Of a DNA stretch of 47,502 bases, positions 26,716 through 34,597 are shown piece by piece. The stretch comes from Caballeronia pedi. Its GTDB lineage: Bacteria; Pseudomonadota; Gammaproteobacteria; Burkholderiales; Burkholderiaceae. Positions within the stretch are counted from its first letter, which is position 1. Every line of letters begins with the position of its first letter. The position numbers were made by a program, and so were the translations under genes. The DNA is taken from the NCBI RefSeq assembly GCF_001544915.2, contig NZ_FCOE02000052.1, forward strand, positions 1 to 47,502, given 5' to 3'. The notes under the pieces are model-generated. The model saw only the letters and a list, made by a program, of their open reading frames with translations. It was not told the origin of the DNA and ran no database searches.

Positions 26716-27126
26716 ATGACCGTAGTGGCAGAAGGATTCAATGCGTTCGAAACCGACAAGGAGCCTTCCGGGACGGTAATGTACCTTGCCGATCCGCAGT
26801 CGGTTGTGAAGCTGATTCAGAGCGGCAAACTGCAAGAGCACATTCTGCTCGTGCGCGGCGGTACCACCACGTTTCTCGCGCCGGCGCTTTCGATGGGCGC
26901 CATCGGTGTGATCACGATGTCTGGCGCTCCCGAGTCGCACCTGGGCATTCTCTCTCGCGAATTTCAGATCCCCTGCATCATGACCGCGCACCTGAGCAGC
27001 AGCAGCTCGCGCTATGAAGTCGGCAACACGGACGCCGCGCACTTCGACGAAATCGTCAAGGAACTGAACGGGAAACAGGTCACGCTGAAGTGCGCGAACG
27101 CCGAGCGCGGACAGGTCGTCGTCTGA
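26716..27126 (+). CDS. Free-standing PEP-utilising swivel (phosphohistidine) domain
   Basis: This 136-residue protein consists of just the swivelling phosphohistidine domain of PEP synthase/PPDK-type enzymes. The hallmark region reads TTTFLAPALSMGAIGVITMS then GAPESHLGILSREFQIPCIM, where ESHLGILSREFQIP corresponds to TSHAAIVARE.GIP and His75 is the predicted phospho-carrier. There is no ATP-grasp or barrel domain. It begins the dikinase operon behind PucR box 2, and AATAGGAGACAGCG gives a strong ribosome site for ATG 26716. The next gene follows after 28 bases. In phenylphosphate synthase and related systems, a split swivel subunit shuttles phosphate from the ATP-grasp subunit to an organic acceptor; a comparable role is likely here. 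Confidence 0.75.
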   Translation: MTVVAEGFNAFETDKEPSGTVMYLADPQSVVKLIQSGKLQEHILLVRGGTTTFLAPALSMGAIGVITMSGAPESHLGILSREFQIPCIMTAHLSSSSSRYEVGNTDAAHFDEIVKELNGKQVTLKCANAERGQVVV

Positions 27127-27154
27127 AGGCACCGATAATATCAGGGAGACAAGC

Positions 27155-28573
27155 ATGGATCAGCTGAGAAAGAGCACGTACAAGAAGCGGTACGACGAAG
27201 GCGACGCAGGCCTGCGTTTCCAGGCGTTGCAGTACACGGGCAACTACAAGGATCTTCCTCCCGTGCCCGACGGTATTGCCGGTGACCGGGAAATGCGTGC
27301 GCGCATGAAGACCCGCGTGCTCGAAAAGGTCACGCGCGAAGATGTGCTGAAAGACGAGTTCACTATCGACGAGCTCAACGACCTGAACAACTACTTCGCC
27401 TGGAACATCTGGGATGTGCTCGTGATGCGTGCGACAGAAGGCGTGTCAGGCATGATCCCGCGCCAGGAGTACGAGATTCTTGCGTTCATGCAGGAGTTTT
27501 ACCGCTACCCGGAGTTCATGCGTCTCATGACGGACCAGCTCGGTGCCGAGGGCGTGATGGACATCGGCGCGAGCGCTCGCAAGGAGATCGGTACCAAAAT
27601 CAACTGTGTGCACGACTGGTGTCTGGGGGCAGTCGCGTTCGGTATGGGGCGCTGCGGTCTCCTAGCGCTCGAAGCGATCCGGCCCGACGACTATGTCGAG
27701 GAAAGCAACACAATCCTGAAGTTCGCACAGCGCGTCTTGTGGGGGAAGCGCCAGGACGGCTACATCCTGAATTCGCAGGATCGTTACCGTTGCCAGATTC
27801 ATGATCAGGAACTCATCGACCGGCTGGTCAATGAAGTCGAGTATTTCGAGCACGAGTCGGGTACGTACAAGCAGCTGACGGCGTTCAATGCAGCGGCTGA
27901 ACTTCTCGCGTTCTTCGACCACTACGACTGTCGGCTCGGCTTGGGCGACACCGGCCCGTACGAACTGAAGGACGGCAAGATCCTCATCATCCGCGACCTG
28001 TTCGTCAACGAGGACGTGTACCACTGGAGCGACGTGTGCGAAGGGCTGCCGCATTGCTATACCCTTGCCCTCGTCATCGATCCGGAACAACTCGGACTCG
28101 AAGAGATTCGTGTCAACGACATTTCGACGACCTTCACCGTCCCGAAGAACTATGTGCCGGCGATCTGCGGCGCGGCCGTGTTCGTTCGCGAAGCATGGGA
28201 TACGCCGATGGGTGAAGTATACCCAGTCGCCATCAAGGACCTCGCCTCGCACCTTGACAAGATCAAGGACGCAACCTTCAAGCTGTACAAGAAGACGCTG
28301 AAGATGCCCCGTCGTGAGCTCTGCACGAACGGTATCTACAGTTACTACGTCGGCATGATCCTGCCGCATCTGCGCAAGGCGGGGCTTTACGATTACGTCA
28401 ACGAGAAGCTGAATTTCTGGGAGCTCGATCAGCGCGTGTCGAACTACTACTACGAGATCACGAAGCGCAACTTCGTGCAGTCGGTGGTTCCGCAGAAGAT
28501 TTTCTCGGGACAGGGCTATCTGCCGTTCTCGAAAGACGCGGACATTCGGCACTCGAAGTACGCCTGGCTCTGA
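27155..28573 (+). CDS. Unrecognised 472-residue protein of the dikinase operon
   Basis: I do not recognise this family. The protein is soluble, without signal peptide or membrane helix, rich in aromatic and charged residues, and has long predicted helices in its first third (DVLKDEFTIDELNDLNNYFAW...). Possible metal or active-site residues are clustered in INCVHDWCLGAVAFGMGRCG and FFDHYDCRLGLGD. The C-terminus GYLPFSKDADIRHSKYAWL is compact and looks conserved. It sits between the swivel-domain gene (28 bases upstream) and the small helical protein, inside the dikinase operon, so it may bind the organic acceptor or form the catalytic core of the complex. ATG 27155 follows CAGGGAGACAAGC. Confidence 0.55.
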   Translation: MDQLRKSTYKKRYDEGDAGLRFQALQYTGNYKDLPPVPDGIAGDREMRARMKTRVLEKVTREDVLKDEFTIDELNDLNNYFAWNIWDVLVMRATEGVSGMIPRQEYEILAFMQEFYRYPEFMRLMTDQLGAEGVMDIGASARKEIGTKINCVHDWCLGAVAFGMGRCGLLALEAIRPDDYVEESNTILKFAQRVLWGKRQDGYILNSQDRYRCQIHDQELIDRLVNEVEYFEHESGTYKQLTAFNAAAELLAFFDHYDCRLGLGDTGPYELKDGKILIIRDLFVNEDVYHWSDVCEGLPHCYTLALVIDPEQLGLEEIRVNDISTTFTVPKNYVPAICGAAVFVREAWDTPMGEVYPVAIKDLASHLDKIKDATFKLYKKTLKMPRRELCTNGIYSYYVGMILPHLRKAGLYDYVNEKLNFWELDQRVSNYYYEITKRNFVQSVVPQKIFSGQGYLPFSKDADIRHSKYAWL

Positions 28574-28633
28574 CATAACGGCATGCGGCGGAGCGATGCA
28601 GGCTCCGCCCGTCACAAACTGGGAGACATCAAT

Positions 28634-29209
28634 ATGTTGACGGAAACCGCATTCCTGGTCCTCAACGCGCTGTATCTGAAGAAGATGGCGGACCTCGGCG
28701 GGTTGGTGGAGTGTGTGCGCCTGCCTGACGCAGATGTACAAGGCGTGATCGATGAGGCGCTTGACGACGGACGGATCGTCGCGTTGGGCGGTGAATACCT
28801 CCTCGACGTGCCGGGGCGTCGCGCGGTACTCGAGTACTACCAGGAGACATACCTGCCCAAACGCGAGGCAGTGACGGCCTGGTATGAACGGTTCGAGGTG
28901 TTGAATAGCCAGTTCCTGAAGCTCGTGAGCGAGTGGCAGACCTCGGAGGGCGACACCCGCGTCTTGTCGCAGCTGATGAAGGTAGTCGAACGGCAAATCA
29001 CCGCGCTGCGCAAGATCGCAGACGATATTCCCCGATACGACGTGTACGCCGATCGCTTTGTCACGGCCATCGAGCGCGTCGACGTGGGCGACAAATCGTA
29101 CGTCACCAATCCTCGCGCGGATTCGATTCACAACATTTGGTTTGAATTCCACGAGGACATCCTCGCGGTGGTGGGGCGGCCGCGCGAAACCGTAGAGGAT
29201 GTGCACTGA
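28634..29209 (+). CDS. Helical accessory protein of the dikinase operon (winged-helix-like N-terminus)
   Basis: This 191-residue protein has an N-terminal region of about 70 residues that looks like a winged helix (FLVLNALYLKKMADLGGLVE...VIDEALDDGRIVALGGEYLL...PGRRAVLEYY). A long helical part follows, containing ERFEVLNSQFLKLVSEWQT and ending DSIHNIWFEFHEDILAVVGR. I recall actinobacterial proteins of similar build next to or fused with PEP-utilising enzymes, sometimes called MarR-like. It is more likely a subunit or adaptor than a DNA-binding regulator, because it is embedded in the operon and its stop lies immediately before the dikinase start. The start ATG 28634 follows GGGAGACATCAAT. Confidence 0.6.
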   Translation: MLTETAFLVLNALYLKKMADLGGLVECVRLPDADVQGVIDEALDDGRIVALGGEYLLDVPGRRAVLEYYQETYLPKREAVTAWYERFEVLNSQFLKLVSEWQTSEGDTRVLSQLMKVVERQITALRKIADDIPRYDVYADRFVTAIERVDVGDKSYVTNPRADSIHNIWFEFHEDILAVVGRPRETVEDVH

Positions 29210-29211
29210 AT

Positions 29212-31734
29212 ATGGCTGCGATCAAGTACCTATGGGATGTCGACGCCATCGATCCCTCCGACACAGCGCGTTTTGGCGGCAAGGCGAGCGGTCTCGCAAA
29301 GATGCGGCAGATGGGGCTTCCCGTCCCGCCGGCGGTCGTCATCAGCACCGATGCCTTCAAGGCCTTTCACGAGAACGGTGGGAAGTTGCCCGCGTCGCTC
29401 AGCGACGAGATCGATACGGCGATACACCTCCTCGAACAGCGCACGGGCAAGGCTTTTTGCGGGACCGGCGTTCCGCTATTGCTGTCGGTCCGATCGGGCG
29501 CGAAGATCAGCATGCCGGGCATGATGGACACGATCTTGAACCTCGGCCTCGACGCTGGATCCGCCGCTGAGTTCGCGACTGCCTGCGGCGACCATGCTTT
29601 TGTTCGCGATACTTGGCTGCGTTTCTGGGCGATGTATGCGGATACCGTGCTTGGCGTTGACGCGGAGGCCTTCGTGCCGGAATTGGAGGAGCCATCTGCA
29701 GCGTCGACCGGCCCCTTAGCCGAGACGTTTGCACAAGTTGAATCAGAATTGCTCTCGGCAATCCACGCCGAAGCGGGCGAGCGGCCGTCGGCCGTGCCGA
29801 GGGAACAGCTCGAACGCGCGGTCACGGCGGTTTTCGAGTCGTGGCATTCGGCGCGCGCCAAGGCTTATCGCAAGCATCATAAGATCCCGGACGACCTGGG
29901 CACGGCTGTCGTTATCCAGGCGATGGTGTTCGGCAACTTGGACGAGCAGTCCGGTACGGGCGTCGCCTTTACGCGTGACCCCATGACGGGTGAGCGCCGA
30001 CTGTTCGGTGAGTACCTTGCCGGTCATCAGGGCGAGGATCTGGTCGCCGGGACGAAAACTCCGGAATCACTGAGCGCGCCATCGGCTGCCATCGCCAGAA
30101 TCGCCGACCAGATCCGGTCGGTCGGTAACCACCTGGAGGCGATGTATAAAGACGCGCTCGACATCGAGTTCACGGTCGAGCGTGGACAACTGCACCTGCT
30201 TCAGGTCAGGGCGGCCAAGCGCACGGCGGCAGCGGCCGTCCGGATTGCGGTCGAAATGGCAAACGAGGGTTTGATCGACAGACCGACGGCGCTTCGTCGG
30301 GTGACGGAGGAGCAGCTTCGGCAACTAGTACGCCCCGGGTTTGTAGCATCGAATCTGGAGGCAGCCGACACGAATGGGGCGCTGCTGCTCGAAGGGGTCG
30401 CCGCCTCGCCGGGCCATGCGACGGGCGTGGCCGTGCTGGACAGCGACCGCGCCGTGGAACGTGCGGATTCGGGGGAGCACGTTATCCTGGTTCGGCCGAC
30501 GACCAGTCCGCTTGACGTGCGGGGCATGCTGCACTCGCAGGGGATCGTGACCGCTCGAGGCGGTTCGGCAAGCCACGCCGCGGTGGTCGCACGTGCGTTG
30601 GACAAACCGTGCGTGGTGGGTTGTGGCGCGCTGGAAATCGACGAGGACGCGCGAACGTTCACGGTGGGCGAGCGCAGGTTTAGCGAAGGCGATGAGATCT
30701 CCATCGACGGAAAGACGGGCCGAATTTACTTCGGCGCAATCGAGTTGGACGAGGCGGGCACGTCGAACGCGTACCTGAACCAGTTGTTGCGCTGGGCCGA
30801 GGAAACGTCAGGCGCCTCGGTGTGGGCCTCCGCGCGCATGGCAGCAGAACTGTTGGCAATCGGCAAGCGTAATCCCACCGGTGTCGGCATCGTTCCGATT
30901 GTCGACTTGCTGATCGGCAGCGGTCAGGCGGCGGGGCTCATCGAGGCAGTACAGGCACTCAGCGCGAACCCGACTGCGCCTGCCTCGAAAGTCGAGGAGC
31001 GCTTCCTCGATTCGGTGGCCGACGCCTGCAAGGCATTTCTCGGTGCGTCGCACGCCCATCCCGTTGCGCTACGTCTGCCACGATTGAGCGGCTCGCGGGC
31101 GCGTCACATGGTCGATGGCTGGGCCTCGCTTGAACCTGCGCTCTTGCTTCCACTCGGCGCGCCTCGGCTCATGACGGCACTGCTCAAAGGCGTCGCACGT
31201 GCAGCCAAAGAAGTGGAAGCCCGTTCGGTGACCGTCGTCCTCCCGGCAGTGTCGGACGTGCTGGAGATCGCGGCGTTCAAAAAGAGTGTCGGCTCAAGCC
31301 CGGAGGTGCAGCCAGCGATTCTCGTCCAGAACGCCGCATTGCTCTCCGAACTGCCGAACGCTTCGGTTGAGGGTGTCGATATCTGGGTCGATGTGCCGGA
31401 ACTCGTTCGGACTTTTCACGGGTGGCCCGATGAGTTGTCGTTCTCCGCTGACGTCTTCGACAAGTACGAAGCGGCTGGTAATTTCTCGCACTCGCCGCTG
31501 CGGACGTTGAAAGGCTTTCTGTTGAGTGCCCTTTCGCAACTGGCCGTGGCCGCGCGAGATCGCCAGTGGCGCGTCGTTTTGGAGATGGGCGCGGCACCGG
31601 CGACCGAGGTGATCGGCGAGTTGTACGCACTGGGCTACCGGCAGTTTTCTGTTCCGCCAGAGCGCATCGAAGCACTGCGTCTTTGTTTGGGACACGTCGC
31701 CGAGACGGCCGACGCAGGAGACGAAGCACACTGA
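29212..31734 (+). CDS. Pyruvate-phosphate-dikinase-like phosphotransferase with degenerate C-terminal barrel
   Basis: This 840-residue protein has the three-domain plan of PPDK. The ATP-grasp domain (1-340) is well conserved: KASGLAKMRQMGLPVPPAVV, LSVRSGAKISMPGMMDTILN (91-110), TGVAFTRDPMTGER and LHLLQVRAAKRT. The swivel domain holds ARGGSASHAAVVARALDKP with the carrier His455. The last 300 residues align in outline with the PEP/pyruvate barrel, but its signatures are gone: RTEHMF is replaced near VPIVDLL, the RG.R motif is absent, the G-T-N-D turn reads FSADVFDK, and the catalytic Cys of SCSPYRVP is Val814 (FSVPPERI). It can therefore probably form phosphohistidine from ATP but not make PEP from pyruvate. 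The operon context points to a different phosphate acceptor. Confidence 0.82.
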   Translation: MAAIKYLWDVDAIDPSDTARFGGKASGLAKMRQMGLPVPPAVVISTDAFKAFHENGGKLPASLSDEIDTAIHLLEQRTGKAFCGTGVPLLLSVRSGAKISMPGMMDTILNLGLDAGSAAEFATACGDHAFVRDTWLRFWAMYADTVLGVDAEAFVPELEEPSAASTGPLAETFAQVESELLSAIHAEAGERPSAVPREQLERAVTAVFESWHSARAKAYRKHHKIPDDLGTAVVIQAMVFGNLDEQSGTGVAFTRDPMTGERRLFGEYLAGHQGEDLVAGTKTPESLSAPSAAIARIADQIRSVGNHLEAMYKDALDIEFTVERGQLHLLQVRAAKRTAAAAVRIAVEMANEGLIDRPTALRRVTEEQLRQLVRPGFVASNLEAADTNGALLLEGVAASPGHATGVAVLDSDRAVERADSGEHVILVRPTTSPLDVRGMLHSQGIVTARGGSASHAAVVARALDKPCVVGCGALEIDEDARTFTVGERRFSEGDEISIDGKTGRIYFGAIELDEAGTSNAYLNQLLRWAEETSGASVWASARMAAELLAIGKRNPTGVGIVPIVDLLIGSGQAAGLIEAVQALSANPTAPASKVEERFLDSVADACKAFLGASHAHPVALRLPRLSGSRARHMVDGWASLEPALLLPLGAPRLMTALLKGVARAAKEVEARSVTVVLPAVSDVLEIAAFKKSVGSSPEVQPAILVQNAALLSELPNASVEGVDIWVDVPELVRTFHGWPDELSFSADVFDKYEAAGNFSHSPLRTLKGFLLSALSQLAVAARDRQWRVVLEMGAAPATEVIGELYALGYRQFSVPPERIEALRLCLGHVAETADAGDEAH

Positions 31735-31923
31735 ACTCGCTCCGGATTCGGCGAGTGGCGAAGCATGCTGACGGTTCTTGCTTCACTTCGATCGCTGAAT
31801 TCCGGACAAAGATTCACGCGGACATTCTATTTCGATTAGTACAACTAGGCATTGATTTAGGTGCAGGCTGTCGCGTCGGAAGAGACACGAAGCCAGTCTA
31901 AGTTGCCAAAATCGGAGGAGCAC

Positions 31924-33033
31924 ATGGAAATCAAGGCGGCTGTCGTAAATGAGAAGTCGGGCGCGTTCAGCATCGAGACCGTCAGTCTGGATGATCCGCG
32001 TCCTGACGAGATCTTGGTCAGGGTCGTGGGATCAGGGGTTTGCCATACCGATCTGGTCGTGCGCGATCAATACGTGCCGATCCCGCTTCCAGTTGTGCTG
32101 GGGCATGAAGGAGCGGGCGTCATTGAATCTGTCGGGCGAGACGTGACCCGCGTCAAAAAGGGCGACCGCGTCGTCCTCTCCTATCACTCGTGCGGCCATT
32201 GTCCGAGCTGCGAAGAGGGTGCGCCGGCGTATTGCGACCACCTGATGCCGAACAACTTCAGCGGTCGTCGGATCGACGGTTCGGCGTCGATCACGAGGAA
32301 GGGCGCTGAAATCAGCGCGAACTTCTTCCAGCAGTCGTCGTTCGCCACGCACGCGCTGGCAAACGTGCGCAACGTCGTGAAGGTACCCGATTCCGTGTCG
32401 CTCGACCTCCTACCGCTTTATGGACCATTCGGTTGCGGTATCCAGACCGGTGCGGGCGCGGTACTCAATACACTCAATCCGCGTGCGGGTACGTCGATCG
32501 TAGTCTATGGCGCAGGTTCGGTGGGTCTGTCGGCCGTCATGGCAGCCCGATTGGCCGGTTGCACGACGATCGTCGCGGTCGATCTGAACGAATCTCGACT
32601 TTCGCTCGCGATGAAGCTCGGCGCCACCCATGTGGTCAATGCGAAAGCCGACAACCCGGTCGAATTCGTGCAGTCTGTGACGGGCGGTCGTGGTGCGGAC
32701 TATTCGCTGGAAACGACTGCGCTTCCGCAGGTGCTTCGGCAGGCCGTCGAATGCCTTCACGCCAGAGGCGTCTGTGGCTCGATCGGTCTTCCGCCCGCAG
32801 GCACTGAAGTGACGCTGGACATGCTGTCGATCCTGTTCGGCCGAACCCTGCGCGGCATCATCGAAGGCGATAGCGTGCCAGGGATTTTCATCGGCCGCCT
32901 GATCGAGTTGCATCAGCAAGGAAAATTCCCTGTCGAGAAGATCATGACGCACTACCGGTTTGACGAAATCAACAAGGCGGTGGCGGAGACAGAAGAGGGG
33001 CACGCCATCAAGGCAGTCCTGCATATGGAATAA
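31924..33033 (+). CDS. Zinc-dependent alcohol dehydrogenase (aryl-alcohol dehydrogenase type)
   Basis: This 369-residue medium-chain zinc alcohol dehydrogenase is closest in character to benzyl/aryl-alcohol dehydrogenases (XylB-like, class III-related). The catalytic zinc site is visible as GVCHTD (Cys40) and GHEGAG (His61, Glu62). The structural zinc site has four Cys (C90, C93, C96, C104 in SCGHCPSCEEGAPAYC). The NAD-binding motif is VVYGAGSVGLSAVMAARLAG. The start ATG 31924 follows GGAGGAGCAC. It follows the dikinase-like gene by 189 bases and precedes an aldehyde dehydrogenase by 41 bases, so alcohol-to-aldehyde-to-acid oxidation in one operon is likely. The chain length and substrate cannot be fixed from sequence. 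Confidence 0.88.
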   Translation: MEIKAAVVNEKSGAFSIETVSLDDPRPDEILVRVVGSGVCHTDLVVRDQYVPIPLPVVLGHEGAGVIESVGRDVTRVKKGDRVVLSYHSCGHCPSCEEGAPAYCDHLMPNNFSGRRIDGSASITRKGAEISANFFQQSSFATHALANVRNVVKVPDSVSLDLLPLYGPFGCGIQTGAGAVLNTLNPRAGTSIVVYGAGSVGLSAVMAARLAGCTTIVAVDLNESRLSLAMKLGATHVVNAKADNPVEFVQSVTGGRGADYSLETTALPQVLRQAVECLHARGVCGSIGLPPAGTEVTLDMLSILFGRTLRGIIEGDSVPGIFIGRLIELHQQGKFPVEKIMTHYRFDEINKAVAETEEGHAIKAVLHME

Positions 33034-33074
33034 GCGCCCAGCGCTTGGCGCAAAAAATTCACCCGGAGACAGGA

Positions 33075-34529
33075 ATGAAGGTCGAGAAAGCAATTTGGGG
33101 GACCGAGATCCCCGTTCGCGAATTCGCGATGTCCATCAATGGTCGTCGGATCGCGTCGGAACACACCGATTTTGCGATCAACCCGGCGACCGAGCAGCCC
33201 ATTGCCCCCTTCCCATTGGCAAGTCGGCAACATCTCGACCTTGCTGTCGAATCAGCGAACGCAGCGTTCGAGGTGTGGCGCGAAACGGGCATCGCCGAGC
33301 GTCGCTCTGCACTGGAGAAGCTCGCGGACCTCATCGAGCAGAACTATGAGGCGTTTCTCACGCTTCTGACGACCGAGCAGGGCAAACCGCGTGCAGGGGC
33401 CGAATGGGAAATCGGTGGCTCGATTCACTGGCTGCGCGAGATCGGCAAGCAGTCGTTGCCCGACGAAGTCGTGCGCGATGACGGCGAGAATCGGGTAGTG
33501 ACCCGCTACACCCCGATTGGCGTCATCGGCGGGATAACGCCTTGGAACTTCCCGCTCCTCCTCGCGGTGTGGAAGATCGCCCCCGCGCTGATGGCGGGCA
33601 ACACGATGGTTCTGAAGCCTTCGCCGTATACGCCGCTGTGCACGCTCTGGTTTGGGGAGCTCGCGCAGTCTGTACTCCCGCCGGGCGTGCTCAATGTTGT
33701 TTCGGGCGGAAACGAACTCGGTCAATGGATGACCGAACATCCAGGAATCGGCAAGATCGCGTTCACGGGCTCCACGGCGACCGGGAAACGGGTGATGCAA
33801 TCCGCCGCCTCGAACCTCAAGCGATTGACGCTCGAATTGGGCGGTAACGACCCGGCAATCGTGTTGCCCGACGTGGACCCAGAAGCCATTGCGCAAGATC
33901 TGTTTTGGGCGAGCTTTCAGAACAGCTCGCAGTTCTGCGTCGCGACGAAGCGCCTCTATGTTCACGAAGAAATCTACGATCACGTGGTAGCGGCGCTTGT
34001 GGATTACGCGAAGACCGTGCAGGTGGACAACGGGTTATTGGTCGAAAGCCAGTTGGGGCCGCTGCAAAATCGAATGCAGTACGAGAAGGTGAGCGACTTG
34101 CTGCAGGACTCGGTCGCCCAAGGGCACCGAATCCTGCTGGGAGGGGCGCCTTCCGACTCGGTGGGCTACTTCATTCCCATTACGCTTATCGACAACCCGC
34201 CAGACGACTCGCGATGCGTGGCCGAGGAAGCCTTCGGTCCGGTGCTGCCCATCTTGAAATTCAAGGACGTCGATGAAGCTATCCGCCGCGCGAACAGCAC
34301 GGAATACGGACTGGCCGCATCGGTGTGGTCGAAAGACATCGAGAAAGCGCAGGCCGTCGCTCGTCGCCTCGAATCAGGGACGGTCTGGATCAACCAGATC
34401 CACGTGTTCGGTCCCGACATCGCGTTCGGGGGACACAAGCAGTCAGGCATGGGAATCGAGAACTCGCTTCACGGCTTGTCCGAGTACTGCAACATGCAAA
34501 CCATCATGGAGCGCGCACTGCCCAACTGA
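33075..34529 (+). CDS. NAD(P)-dependent aldehyde dehydrogenase
   Basis: This 484-residue aldehyde dehydrogenase oxidises an aldehyde to the acid. The NAD-binding stretch TPWNFPLLLAVWKIAPALMAGN, the catalytic Glu254 in LTLELGGNDP and the nucleophile Cys288 in FQNSSQFCVATKRLYV are all in place; the position before Cys, usually GQ, is SQF here. The C-terminal motif FGGHKQSGMGIENSLHGLSEY is normal. I chose ATG 33075 because GGAGACAGGA lies directly before it, rather than ATG 33129. It is placed between the alcohol dehydrogenase and the acyl-CoA ligase, which fits a terminal oxidation and activation sequence. Confidence 0.88.
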   Translation: MKVEKAIWGTEIPVREFAMSINGRRIASEHTDFAINPATEQPIAPFPLASRQHLDLAVESANAAFEVWRETGIAERRSALEKLADLIEQNYEAFLTLLTTEQGKPRAGAEWEIGGSIHWLREIGKQSLPDEVVRDDGENRVVTRYTPIGVIGGITPWNFPLLLAVWKIAPALMAGNTMVLKPSPYTPLCTLWFGELAQSVLPPGVLNVVSGGNELGQWMTEHPGIGKIAFTGSTATGKRVMQSAASNLKRLTLELGGNDPAIVLPDVDPEAIAQDLFWASFQNSSQFCVATKRLYVHEEIYDHVVAALVDYAKTVQVDNGLLVESQLGPLQNRMQYEKVSDLLQDSVAQGHRILLGGAPSDSVGYFIPITLIDNPPDDSRCVAEEAFGPVLPILKFKDVDEAIRRANSTEYGLAASVWSKDIEKAQAVARRLESGTVWINQIHVFGPDIAFGGHKQSGMGIENSLHGLSEYCNMQTIMERALPN

Positions 34530-34597
34530 AACAGCGCTTGTGCAATACATTACAGCGCATTACGAGATCAAGAGTTCGAGACTAAGTGGAGAGGGAA

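Noticed and set aside
27662..29206. A 514-codon minus-strand frame
   Set aside because: It lies exactly opposite the 472- and 191-residue genes, which have strong ribosome sites and conserved-looking protein; it is a high-GC shadow.
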